Of a stretch of DNA of 64,000 nucleotides, positions 22,640 to 33,115 are shown one piece after another. The stretch is taken from positions 16,177,201 through 16,241,200 of the forward strand of contig NC_087252.1 of the NCBI RefSeq assembly GCF_037042905.1, in the 5' to 3' direction. How positions within the stretch are numbered: position 1 is the first letter of the stretch; each line of letters opens with the position of its first letter. Origin of the DNA: Lytechinus pictus. Its lineage: Eukaryota > Echinodermata > Echinoidea > Temnopleuroida > Toxopneustidae. The translations under genes were made by a program, and so were the position numbers. The notes below the pieces were generated by a model that was not told the origin of the DNA, did not search any database, and saw only the letters and a program-made list of their open reading frames with translations.

Positions 22640-23215
22640 ATTAAAACATACTACTTTGCAGCTAGCTGATCCATTGATCAAGTATTACTAATTAAATGAG
22701 GACTAATTAACCCGCAGTAGCAGAGTCTGTAGCCTAGGCCTAGAGTCTAGACCTATCAACAACAAAAAAATACAGGTCAGTGGACTGAATGCTGTTGCCG
22801 TTCAAAAGTATAACATTAATTAGGACCACCGACACCGTACTCTAACTTAAACTTTAAAAAGTTAAAGTATAGATCTAGATCTAGACCCTAGTCGATAGAG
22901 CTAACGTTAATTAAGCCAGTAGATCTAGTACAAAATTGTTCTTCATACTCGATGGCAGCCAACAAGTTTTTTTTTTCAGGTATAGGCCAAGCGCTAGCCT
23001 AAGTTAGGCCTAGGCTAGGGCCGGGACTAGGCTACGAGTACGACGTGTTCCACCATAATAATAGATCTAGTCCAAAGCAAGGCAAAGACAAAGTCCAAGG
23101 CAAGCTCAAGCCTATAATAACATATATAGCCATAACTTTTAGGCCCTACATAGTACATGTAGCCCGCCCCAATGCCTGGCTTCAACTTCAAGTTGAAGTC
23201 AGAATACATTTCTAG
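22640..23215. other. Stretch rich in AGATCTAG and AGGCCTAG palindromes
   Basis: Words such as TAGATCTAGATC, CTAGGCCTAG and TTAGGCC are strongly over-represented. No gene is seen. A similar AGGCCT cluster lies at 47030-47110. Confidence 0.5.
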
Positions 23216-23282
23216 ACCCATGCAACACTCTGAGTCCTAATCAAAATAAATGCAGCAACATTACAGACTAAGGCAAACTCTT

Positions 23283-23323
23283 GAAATAATCAAGGAGATA
23301 TCACTATATCTCCTTGAAATAAT
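23283..23323. mobile_element. 25-bp palindromic insertion with 8-bp direct repeats (site 1)
   Basis: The insert at 23291-23315 is a near-perfect palindrome beginning CAAGGAGATATCAC and ending TATCTCCTT. It is flanked by GAAATAAT at 23283-23290 and again at 23316-23323. Because the flanks start with G, a 26-bp insert with 7-bp repeats is equally possible. The eight-base duplication would suit a hAT-like insertion, but the insert is far too short to be an ordinary transposon. Confidence 0.7.
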
Positions 23324-23382
23324 CCACTGACAGTGACACTGCCTGCTGCAGAGTGCAGTACCGCACGGTACCACTCGGGCTT

Positions 23383-23423
23383 GGTACGGTCAAGGAGATA
23401 TCACTCTATCTCCTTGGTACGGT
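23383..23423. mobile_element. 25-bp palindromic insertion with 8-bp direct repeats (site 2)
   Basis: The same palindrome, with one base changed (CACTC for CACTA), is at 23391-23415. It is flanked by a different perfect repeat, GGTACGGT at 23383-23390 and 23416-23423. The second site is exactly 100 bp from the first. The surrounding sequence is not duplicated, so two independent insertions are the simplest reading. Confidence 0.7.
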
Positions 23424-23556
23424 ACGTATACCGTACGGTACACGCACAATCCGCTGAGTGTTCAATTTCCGAGTCATGCAAGGCCAAGGAGGTGCCAGAA
23501 GTGGACTAATTCACGAGAATGCCCAACAGATTACTGATTAGATTAGCTTACTTACC

Positions 23557-23645
23557 GTTAACTATCTCCTGACAGTTCCATAATTTGTCTGTTCTCCTAT
23601 AGTTTCAGTTCAAAATGCAGTTAATTGCCTGAATTTCATGGACTT
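23557..23645 (-). other. Possible untranslated first exon of the minus-strand gene
   Basis: A good donor on the minus strand (AACG|GTAAGTAAGC) ends a segment of higher complexity at 23557. There is no long ORF. Linking it to the exons at 20.9 and 20.0 kb is inference from strand and position only. Confidence 0.2.
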
Positions 23646-23707
23646 GAAGCTTAGCCCTGGCCTTGGCTTGGCCTTCGAAGCATTAAGCTGATTGTATCTG
23701 CACGGCG

Positions 23708-23945
23708 CGTACGTACGTACGTGTGTGTGTGCATTTGTCTATGGTGTGTATGCATGTGCGGGTTGTGCGTTACACACGTGGTACCAAGCGTGGTACTAGT
23801 ACATCGACGCGTATAAAAAAAAAAGGCGCGAAAATGAACGGGGGGGGGGGGGCAGGCGGGGAATGCGCGAAATCCGTGTTGAACACAATTATAAAGTATT
23901 TATTTATTTATTTATTTATTTTGTTTTATTTATTTTATACTGCAG
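23708..23945. repeat. Microsatellites (ACGT/GT)n, G-run and (TTTA)n
   Basis: CGTACGTACGTACGTGTGTG lies near 23708-23732, a G-run near 23839-23852, and (ATTT)n at about 23898-23938. The last is the tail of the LINE on the minus strand. Confidence 0.8.
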
Positions 23946-25139
23946 GGTAGGCCTATTCAATTCTTAAAACTGCTTTACAAAGGCGCCCTGCAGTTTAAAA
24001 TACATGTCAAGATATAACTATATATATGAACAACAATTCAACAACAAACAATTAACATCAAAAATACAAAATATCTAACATCAGAAACAATTAACACCAA
24101 AATATAGAGTGGGAAGTGACAATTTAAACATACATAGCATTGTAAATCAATGGAATATCATTTCGCTCTTTATCAATTCGTATGAAAGGCTTTGCATAAT
24201 TTTTTAAAAACTAACAAGGACTCGAGGTACAAACTTGTAAATTTTAAGGAAGTGCATTAAATAATTTGGGTCCGACATATGCGAAAGATTTTCTTTTATG
24301 TACAATTCTAGCTTTGGGGAGCTGAAGGGGGCATCGTAAAGAATACCGTGTCCTGTATTTCACGGGCCGTTTACATACTAAAGGTTTTAAATAATTTGGA
24401 ACTAAATCATTCATTATTTTATATACAAGAACACAATACTGATAGTTTATACGCTGATCTACTGATTGCCACTTCAGTGACTGCAACAAAGAAATTTGTG
24501 ATGTATTATAATCTTTTTTCAAAAGCATTCTAGCATATTTATTTTGAAGTTTTTGTATCTTATCTAAATGTATTTTTGCACTGCTTCCCCAAGATGTAAT
24601 ACAGTAATCAATGTAAGGTAAAATCATAGAAAAGTACAGCTTCTTCATGATATCAAAGGACAGTAAGTGCTTAATCCGCCTACACAACCTATTGCCCGAT
24701 ATATTTTACAAACGATATTAGTAATATGTTCGCACCAAGTCAAGCCCGGATCGAGCATGACACCTAAGTATTTAATCTTTTTTACATTTTCTAATTGTAT
24801 GTTCCCGAATTTCACTGACAAATGAGCACCCCTCAACTTTTTCTTTTGACCAAATACCATGGCTTTTGTTTTTTGCGGGTGTAATAAATGCATATTATTT
24901 AAGTCTAGCCATTTACTTATTGAATCAAAATCATCTTGCAAATAATTTTGTACCTCCTTAATTGATTCACCGTGATTAAAAATGGCGGTATCATCAGCAT
25001 AAAGAGACATTTTAGAATGTACATGCAATTTCAAATTACACATGTCATTAATAAAAATACAAAATATCAATGGACCCAGTATACGAAATACGAGTAATGA
25101 AAAACATTCGTTAGTCCACAGCTGAGTTAGTCGTGACAA
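23898..25139 (-). mobile_element. 5'-truncated non-LTR retrotransposon (Jockey/CR1-like), frameshifted
   Basis: The minus strand encodes the last part of a reverse transcriptase. The frame from about 25085 reads LGPLIFCIFINDM, then SLYADDTAIF, where YADD is the catalytic motif, then PQKTKAMVFG and KIKYLGVMLDPGLTW. Near 24660 the frame shifts to a second ORF with ILPYIDYCITSWG and a C-terminal LQNKYARMLLKK region. After the stop a 3' UTR runs into an (AAAT)n tail. LINEs copy their RNA into DNA at the target. This copy lacks the endonuclease and most of the RT and cannot move. The 5' side ends close to minisatellite C. Confidence 0.9.
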
Positions 25140-25164
25140 GCTTTATAGGCCCAGACTAACAAAG

Positions 25165-27376
25165 TTAGTACCTTGGTAAAACGGGAATTTAATCATGGTT
25201 TTGTAACCAATGTTTTTACACTTTCATTAAACCACGGTTAAAACCATGGTTATATAACAATCATTTTCAAACTATCATAAAACCATGGTTAAATCCTTGG
25301 TGTATAACCATCGTTTTCAACCATGGTAAAACGGAAATTTAACCATGGTATTGTAACCACTGTTTTTACACTTTCATTAAACCACGGTTAAAACCATGGT
25401 TATATAACAATCATTTTCAAACTATCATAAAACCATGGTTAAAATCATGGTGTATAACCGTCGTTTTCAACCTTGGTCAAACGGAAATTTAACCATGGTT
25501 TTGTAAACCACTGTTTTTACACTTTCATTAAACCACGCTTAAAACCATGGTTATATAACCATCGTTTTCAAACTATCTTAAAACCATGGTAAAAATCATG
25601 CATGGTTTATAACTGTCGTTTTCAACCTTGGTAAAACGAATGTTTAACCATGGTCTTGTAACCACTGTTTTACACTTTCATTAAACCACGGTTAAAACCA
25701 TGGTTATATAACCATCATTTTCAAACTATCATAAAACCATGGTTAAAATCATGGTGTATAACCATCGTTTTCAACCATGGTAAAACGGAAATTTAACCAT
25801 GGTATTGTAACCACTGTTTTTACACTTTCATTAAACCACGGTTAAAACCATGGTTATATAACCATCATTTTCAAACTATCATAAAACCATGGTTAAAATC
25901 ATGGTGTATAACCGTCGTTTACAACCTTGGTAAAACGGAAATTTAACCATGGTCTTGTAACCACTGTTTTTACACTTTCATTAAACCACGGTTAAAACCA
26001 TGGTTATATAACCATCGTTTTCAAACTATCTTAAAACCATGGTTAAAATCATGGTTTATAACCGTCGTTTTCAACCTTGCTAAGACGAATGTTTAACCAT
26101 GGTCTTGTAACCAATGTTTTTACACTTTCATTAAACCACGGTTAAAACCATTTTTGGTTATATAACCATCATTTTCAAACTATCTTAAAACCATGGTTAA
26201 AATCATGGTTTATAACCGTCGTTTTCAACCTTGCTAAGACGAATGTTTAACCATGGTTTTGTAACCACTGTTTTTACACTTTCATTAAACCACGATTAAA
26301 ACCATGGTTATATAACCATCATTTTCAAACTATCATAAAACCATGGTTAAAATTATGGTGTATAACCGTCGTTTACAACCTTGGTAAAACGGAAATTTAA
26401 CCATGGTCTTGTAACCACTGTTTTTACACTTTCATTAAACCACGGTTAAAACCATGGTTATATAACCATCGTTTTCAAACTATCTTAAAACCATGGTTAA
26501 AATCATGGTTTATAACCGTCGTTTTCAACCTTGCTAAGACGAATGTTTAACCATGGTTTTGTAACCACTGTTTTTACACTTTCATTAAACCACGATTAAA
26601 ACCATGGTTATATAACCATCATTTTCAAACTATCATAAAACCATGGTAAAAATTATGGTGTATAACCGTCGTTTTCAACCATGGTAAAACGGAAATTTAA
26701 CCATGGTATTGTAACCACTGTTTTTTTACACTTTCATTAAACCACGGTTAAAACCATGGTTATATAACCATCATTTTCAAACTATCATAAAACCATGGTT
26801 AAAATCATGGTGTATAACCGTCGTTTTCAACCATGGGAAAACAGAAATTTAACCATGGTTTTGTAACCACTGTTTTTACACTTTCATTAAACCACGGTTA
26901 AAACCATGGTTATATAACCATCATTTTCAAACTATCTTAAAACCATGGTTAAAATCATGGTGTATAACCGTCGTTTTCAACCTTGGTAAAACGGGAGTTA
27001 AACCAAGGTTTCCTAACCATTGTTTTTATACTACTGTGAAACCATGGTTACAACCATGGTTAAATTACTATGGTTTTTTCACCAAAGTAGAAAGATGATT
27101 TTGTCATGGTTTTATAACTATTGATTTTAACTTTCTTAAAACTGTGGTATAATGATGGTTTTTATAACCATGGTTTTAAAATCGTCATAAAATGACATTT
27201 TTATCATGTTATTATAACTATGGTATTTTAACAATGGTATTACCACACTTCCGCCACACATTTACCTTGGTTATGAATTTAAAACCATGGACTACCATCG
27301 ATCCATTGTAAAACCGCCCCTAACCATGGTTATACCATGATTACGGTTGTAAAACCATGGTTTTTTTTTATAAGGG
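25165..27376. repeat. Minisatellite C: AACCATGGTT array, 12 units of ~150 bp, capped on the right
   Basis: The word TGTTTTTACACTTTCATTAA recurs with starts at about 25211, 25361, 25512, 25666, 25815, 25965, 26115, 26269, 26419, 26569, 26719 and 26871, a period of 149-154. Units alternate between ATAACCATCATTTTC and ATAACCATCGTTTTC subtypes, which suggests a two-unit order in part of the array. After 27000 it decays, then ends in CCATGG-T9-ATAAGGG (27355-27376). This is the inverse of the cap of array B. Array C has no cap on the left, where the LINE lies. Confidence 0.9.
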
Positions 27377-27697
27377 TTTATTGAGCTCCATGGAATTATA
27401 AACATGAAGGACTGATCTCTGCGACATCGATTTCAGAAGTATTCCCAAGACCAAGTGAACTTACTCATTTTTTTAATAAATATGATGATGTGCTGTTTAT
27501 CATTATAGTTGAATCATTGATTCACAATCCCATGTATTTTTCTTAATGTGCAAATGGAATTTTACAACACTCTGTAGTAACCCTTGCCCGCCTTAGGTGT
27601 AGACATGTATTGCTATTCACTGTAATATAGACGTATTTATTCACTGTTCACTGTACTGATTATTTTTCTCTCCATTGTTTAAAAAAAAACTATTCAG

Positions 27698-27815
27698 ATA
27701 CATCGCATCTACCAGCAAAGAACGTGTGCCAGTACAGGGAAGGAATGTACCTGTCGCACGTGAACTCTTCAGAGGCAGTGAGGACAACAAGATCTGCAAG
27801 CAAGTGATCCTTTTT
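27698..27815 (+). CDS. Exon-like unit, copy a
   Basis: An acceptor (TATTCAG) and donor (TTTTT|GTAAGAAA) bound 118 nt. In the phase-2 frame it reads YIASTSKERVPVQGRNVPV, then ARELFRGSEDNKICKQVILF. The other copies keep this frame: copy b differs by an in-frame loss of three bases and a few substitutions. That favours past coding use. The exon at 13296-13473 ends in the phase that would join here. Function is unknown. It could also be a non-coding RNA exon. Confidence 0.45.
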
Positions 27816-28232
27816 GTAAGAAAATTTCCAATTTGTACATTTCACAATTAATTTTTTTTAAAGCCTTTGTACACATTTAGAGTATCAAGGCTTACAAAAT
27901 GTAAAAATTAAATGTTTGCCCAAAAATCATTATGGGAAAGGTGGATTTCCGAGGAAAAATCAAATCTATCTTTGTTTACACAGTTGTACGAGCAACCTTA
28001 TAGGAGGCTTGTCTAGGCTCCGTGATGAAAATACAATGTAAAAATTGATTCACAATCCCATGTATTTTTCTTAAAGTGCAAATGGAATTTTACAACACTC
28101 TGTAGTAACCCTTGCCCGCCTTAGGTGTAGACATGTATTGCTATTCACTGTAATATATACGTATTTGTTATTCGCTGTTGTTCACTGTACTGATTATTTT
28201 TCTCTCCATTGTTTTTGAAAAAAATTCTTCAG

Positions 28233-28347
28233 ATACATCGCATCTACCAGCAAAGAATGTGTGCCAGTAGAGGAAAGGAATGTACCTGTCGCACGTGAAC
28301 TCTTCAGAGGCAGTGAGGACAAGATCTGCAAGCAAGTGATCCTTTTT
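28233..28347 (+). CDS. Exon-like unit, copy b
   Basis: Same boundaries as copy a, 115 nt, reading YIASTSKECVPVEERNVPV and onward to KQVILF. Both copies end in phase 0 but begin in phase 2, so splicing a directly to b would shift the frame into a stop. If used, they would have to be alternatives, not neighbours, in an mRNA. Confidence 0.4.
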
Positions 28348-28833
28348 GTAAGAAAATTTCCAATTTGTACATTTTACAATTAATTTTTTTTTAAGCCTTT
28401 GTACACATTTAGAGTATCAAGGCTTACAAAATGTAAAAATTTAATGTTTGCCCAAAAATCATTATGGGAAAGGTGGATTTCCGAGGGAAATCTATCTTTG
28501 TTTACACAGTTGTACGAGCAACCTTATAGGATGTAAAATGATAAAATTATCTTCATGGAGTCCTCTAGGCTAGCCAGTGACATGGGCCCATGCCCATCAA
28601 TTTTAATTCATGCTTTTGCATAACCAAATGGCGTGAATTTGGAACTGGAAGTATAATTTCAGATTGACCTCCGAAATGAAACGTGCACAATTAGTCTGAA
28701 CTAAAATAACATTTCCTGAATTTTTTCTTAAATCTGGAGGCTGAAGTATTTTTTTATCTTTGAAATTAAATTGGTTCTCATTGTTTTTTACCTCTGACTT
28801 ACCAGTATGTGTGGGGGTACCGTAGAAGTAGAA

Positions 28834-29427
28834 TTAAAGGGATGGTCCAGGCTGGAAACATATCTCAATAAATAGAGTAAAATTCACAGAGCAAAATGCT
28901 GAAAACTTGATCAAAATTTGATAACTAATTAAGGTTTTGAATTTTAAAGATTTGCATTATTCCGGTGAAATAGTTCTAGGCATGTCTTTATGAATATTCA
29001 TTAGGTTGGCTGATGATGTCATATCCCAATTGCCCTTTTGTATTTTATTATATGAGATTAGGTTTATTAAGATATTTTTAACCAAAAACTATTGACAATT
29101 GGATTGACAACTGATTAGGTGCATTAGTTATTGACGCAACTTATTTCATTACAATGGAGACGCATCATTTACACATGTATGAAAAAATCAAACATTTATG
29201 ATTTCATCTAGTAACATAAAAAAAGGAAAGTGGAGATGTGACATCAGCCCACCTAATGAATATTCATGACGAAGTGCATACAACTGTTTTCACAAAATAT
29301 TGATAAACTTTAAAATTCAATAACTTCTTGTTATCCTATTTTGATGAAATTTTCATCATTTTGCTCTGTGAATTTTACTCAAGTATTATTTAGATGTAAA
29401 TATTTTCGGCCCGGACCATCCCTTTAA
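28834..29427. mobile_element. MITE, AGGGATGGTCCAGGCTG family, copy 2
   Basis: TTAAAGGGATGGTCCAGGCT at the left is mirrored by GGACCATCCCTTTAA at the right. About 594 bp, similar to the copy at 21382 throughout. It lies between the second and third copies of the exon duplication and so post-dates it. Confidence 0.88.
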
Positions 29428-30007
29428 TCCTCGGATAAAATTTAGTATTTCATTTTTTTTTTTTTGCTTTGTCTTGCGTTTTTAAACATGTTCTGGGAAC
29501 TGCTTTTTGAAAGTTGTCAGCATTAACAAGTTGTCTTTTTCCGACAGTTACCATAGTAACAGTCAGAGGCCAGTGCTTCTCAGCCAATCAAAAGCAATGA
29601 TTTCACTGAAATAGTCGGCACTGACAATCATGAAATACCCATCAGATGTTAGCAGATAATGTGCAACATAGACTCCTAGATACATATATGCAAACATACA
29701 TAGTCTAAGTCTTTATTATTAAAATAAATGTATAGGTATAAGGTCGAGGCAATTTCATCTCTGCGATGTCAATTTCAGAAGTATTCCCAAGACCATGTGA
29801 ACTTACTATACATGTTGTAATAAAAATGATGATGTGCTGTCTATCATTTATAATTGAATCATTGAAATATGGAACTTACGAGAAGTTTCACTATCCCATG
29901 TATTTTCTTTATGTGCAGATATAATTTTACACCACTGAAATTTTGTATTACGGTATTCACTGTACTTATTATTTTTCATTCCATTGGTTTTTTTTTCTAA
30001 TCTTCAG

Positions 30008-30110
30008 ATACATCGCATCTACCAGCAAAGATCAAGTGCCACTACAAGAAAGGAAGGTACCTGTTTCACGTTTCCTCTTCAGAGCCAGTGAGGGCCCCAA
30101 GATCTCAATA
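30008..30110 (+). pseudogene. Exon-like unit, copy c (degenerate)
   Basis: It begins ATACATCGCATCTACC like the others but loses the donor. The frame YIASTSKDQVPLQERKVPV runs to a stop just after an AATAAATAATAA run, which could serve as a poly(A) signal. Either a decayed copy or an alternative terminal exon. Confidence 0.4.
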
Positions 30111-30130
30111 AATAATAATTAAAAAAAGAC

Positions 30131-30784
30131 TCCTTTATCATTCCTTTAAAAATAGTACATATTATTTATTGAAGGTAAATGCTTAGATGCATTATATTCG
30201 AATTTTGTCTCCAAGCTAGCATGTAAAAATTGGATTGACTACATATTTACTGTGTAAGTTAATGATCTTTGTTGACACATAAAACAAGAATTATACACAG
30301 CATGTTACAGTTTGTAACATAATTTTCTTTCATTAAATTCCTAGTTTAAATACCATATAGATGTTTTTTGTGACTTTTGTCATTCTCTGATGTTTTTTGG
30401 TACAGATTTCAAGAGACTGAGGGATTGATTTACCAGAGCAAGTTTACAGTCCAATCCTGTTATATTGTGCATGTGGAAATTAACAAGGTTTCAATACAAT
30501 GCTACAAATTTACCTTGATTCATTTCATCAGTCCTATGTGCAAGGATAATTATTTCACTTGTCCATGCACATTGTTATAACAGGAGTGGACATTCAATGT
30601 AAAGATAATTGAAGATAATTTATAATTGAAATAACCGCCTGAGAGGGGGGGGGGGGATGTTGGTACCAATATTCTAATTTGTGTGTGCGCAAGGAAAACG
30701 AAGGAGTGATTATATGAGAAGAGTAAAAGATCGGGAATGTACATATCCACATGATTCATTTTTGTTTATGCTATACATTGCAGG
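30131..30784. other. No supported gene
   Basis: A possible acceptor is at 30405 (GGTACAG) but the following sequence has early stops. A G-run is at 30646-30656. Confidence 0.35.
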
Positions 30785-31447
30785 GTGTTTCTAACTGGTA
30801 CCACTTGACAATTTATGTTTCCAACTGGTCCTAACTGGTGCTTCCAACTTGTTCTAACTGGCACCAGTTGACAACTGGTGTTTCCAACTGGTTTTAACTG
30901 GCACCAGTTGACAACTCATGTTTCCAACTGGTCCTAACTGGCACCAGTTGACAATTGGTGTTTCCAACTGGTTTTAACTGGCACCAGTTGACACCTCATG
31001 TTTCCAACTGGTCCTAACTGGCACCAGTTGACAATTTGTGTTTCCAACTGGTTTTAACTGGCACCAGTTGACAACTCATGTTTCCAACTGGTCCTAACTG
31101 GCACCAGTTTACAATTGGTGTTTCCAACTGGTTTCAACTGGCACCAGTTGACAACTCATGTTTCCAACTGGTCCTAACTGGTACCAGTTAGGACCAGTTG
31201 TCAACTGGTACCAGTTGCTAACTGGTACCAGTTAGGACCAGTTGCCAACTGGTATTTCCAACTGGTACCAGTTACAATTTGTCAACTGGATTCCAGTTGA
31301 TTCCAGTTGATTCCAGTATTGGAATCAACTGGAATCCAGTTGATTCCAGTATTCCAATTTCCATATTGAATCCAGTTCGCTAACTGGAATCAACTGGTAC
31401 CAGTACCAGTTGGATGAACTGGTCCTTAACTGGTTTTTTGACCTGGG
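30785..31447. repeat. Minisatellite A': AACTGG/CCAGTT array, capped on the right
   Basis: A ~61-bp dimeric unit (TTTCCAACTGGTCCTAACTG, then GCACCAGTTGACAACT) repeats from about 30840 to 31180, followed by short CCAGTT/AACTGG palindromes. It ends CCAGTT-reverse as AACTGG-TTTTTTG-ACCTGGG at 31447. This end is the inverse of the cap of array A (CCCAGGT-A7). Directly after the cap the terminal repeat of a GGAGTAAAAGT-type MITE begins. Confidence 0.88.
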
Positions 31448-32040
31448 AGTAAATGATTTTTACTCTCTAGAAGCCGCCTAGCCTGGAGGCGTGTGGGGAG
31501 TAAAAGTCATCTACTTTACGTAGGCTTACTCCCCACTGACGCCTGGGATGCCAGGGTATATCATGTATATTCACCCACGAAGGGCCACAAAACCTGAAAC
31601 TTTCGCCCCCGAGATTTCTACTTTCCCTCTAAAAGATCTAGCCCTAAATGTAAATGGGGTTCAACTTCATTTCGCGCGATTTGCGTGCTGTCGCCAAGCG
31701 GAATATAAAGAAATCAAGATGGCGACGTAAACTCGGCCATAAGCTCTGTCTTCCCATCTTTTCAAAACATTTTCTCGTTTTTTAAATGAATTCTTCTTTA
31801 AAAATGAAATCGATATCGCAGAAATGTTGGAAATGAAGTTTAACCCCATGTACATGTTTTAGTTACTTTTAGGGCTAGATCTTTTATTGTTTAAATTAGA
31901 GGGAAAGTAGAAATCTCGGGGGCAAAAGTTTCAGGTTTTGTGGCCCTTCGTGGGTGAATATACCTTGGCGTCCCAGGCGTCAGTGGGGAGTAATTAAGCC
32001 TACGTAGAGTACATGACTTACTCCCCAGACGCCTCCAGGT
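31448..32040. mobile_element. GGAGTAAAAGT-family MITE: solo right end (31448-31476) plus copy 3 (31477-32040)
   Basis: 31448-31480 is the outer part of a right terminal repeat (ATTTTTACTCTCTAGAAGCC). It matches the piece missing from copy 2 at 9180. A second, nearly complete palindromic element follows, with ends GCCTGGAGGCGTGTGGGG and its complement. It has a YY1-like AAGATGGCGAC at 31716-31726. No ORF. Confidence 0.8.
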
Positions 32041-32895
32041 CCGGCTAAAGCCGCCTGGACGTTCCTACGTATCGCTCATCTCGCGATCTCGTCATGCAAC
32101 AGGCCCCAGCTTTATGAAACGGCCCCCAGCTGTACGTATTGTGGTACGCCGGCTCGCGCGTGCCGCGTTTCTACCCGCAAACTAACCCAGGGAGCTCCCG
32201 CCCGCGCTTACCGTGTATTTTACCATACTCACGGGACTAGGGTGATTTATGGTCTAAATATTTCTCCAAATGAATTGTGAAAACAGAAATTATGCACTTA
32301 CCACGATATGGATGAAGGTCTAACGAGTGGCAGTTTCCTGACATCTGGGCACAGCTGGAACCTCAAAAAACGAAAAGTTCTCTCCTTCTACCCCAGTCTC
32401 GATCCACTCACACAAGCATGCGAGGTTAGTTGTATAACCTCGCACAACGCATGTCATTTCATAATGAATTTTGACGTTTTCATTCATCACACGAATGTGA
32501 GAGAATGACACACGCCTAAATCTTCACAATATACTAAAGTTATTCATCTAAATCTGTTCATTGAATTAATTTTCAAACTATGCTCCAAAATATTCATAAA
32601 AAGAGATTTTAAACGCTTACCTTCAAATCTCAGCCAAGATACTCCGTCCGATCCTTAATACTGCGGTGGAAATTACGCAAACAACAATCGAAATGCGAAT
32701 TTTTCTAACAGTCTAGATTCAAGTCGCCGGCGCATAATAGGAAATTGTACAAAAAAAATCAACAGGCATCTCACGTATAATCGCCGTTGGCGCTATATAC
32801 ATCATAAAATAACGCTGATTACAGCGAAAAAAATGCGGAGCGCCTAGAACGCAACCAGCACTGCAGTACAGCTGATCTGACGTAACGACGTAAAC
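32041..32895. other. CpG-containing stretch, mostly repeat fragments
   Basis: 32041-32240 is GC-rich with fragments of the CAGCTTTATGAAACGGCCC-type MITE end. A hairpin lies at 32420. Short ORFs on both strands at 32308-32511 have no support. Confidence 0.35.
32420..32443. repeat. Hairpin GCGAGGTTA..TAACCTCGC (copy 1)
   Basis: GCGAGGTTAGTTGTATAACC and CTCGC form a 9-bp stem. The left flank CCACTCACAC is shared with the second copy at 33086. The flanks ACAAGCAT and ACAACGCAT are similar and could be an imperfect target duplication. Confidence 0.6.
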
Positions 32896-33051
32896 ATGCA
32901 AGCAAGTTTATTAAATAATATCGCGCGCCCTCTCTGTGCGTATAGAGAAAACCAGCGAATTGGCCGCATGCCTGCTTCGACATCAAGTAAAATCATCGAT
33001 ATAAAGTACCAGAAAGACAGAGAGGAATTGAAATTGGCTTCATATCTTTTG
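32896..33051 (+). CDS. Possible first coding exon of an unknown gene
   Basis: In a CpG-rich context an ATG at 32896 starts 52 codons (MQASLLNNIARPLCAYRENQ and onward, rich in K, R and E at the end) that run to a strong donor, TTTTG|GTAAGTTT. No domain is recognised and no downstream exon was found. The composition and CpG context favour a real exon, but chance is possible. Confidence 0.3.
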
Positions 33052-33085
33052 GTAAGTTTCATATCCAAAGCCACTCACACGTATT

Positions 33086-33115
33086 GCGAGGTTAGTATTA
33101 GTATACTAACCTCGC
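33086..33115. repeat. Hairpin GCGAGGTTAGTA..TACTAACCTCGC (copy 2)
   Basis: A 12-bp stem with a short loop, GCGAGGTTAGTA and TACTAACCTCGC. It has the same left flank as the copy at 32420, so the two are members of one short hairpin repeat family. Confidence 0.65.

Larger units (their letters stand above)
27412..28560 (+). repeat. Tandem ~535-bp duplication carrying an exon-like unit
   Basis: 27516-27990 and 28044-28540 match closely over intron and exon, including TTGATTCACAATCCCATG and the exon itself. The offset is 535 bases. A third, older copy is at about 29750-30130, separated by a MITE. Confidence 0.8.

Noticed and set aside
13818-27376. piggyBac origin for the CCCTT-capped arrays
   Set aside because: piggyBac ends begin CCCT or similar, but the flanks here (CATT, ACAA, TAAA on the cap side) are not the required TTAA.
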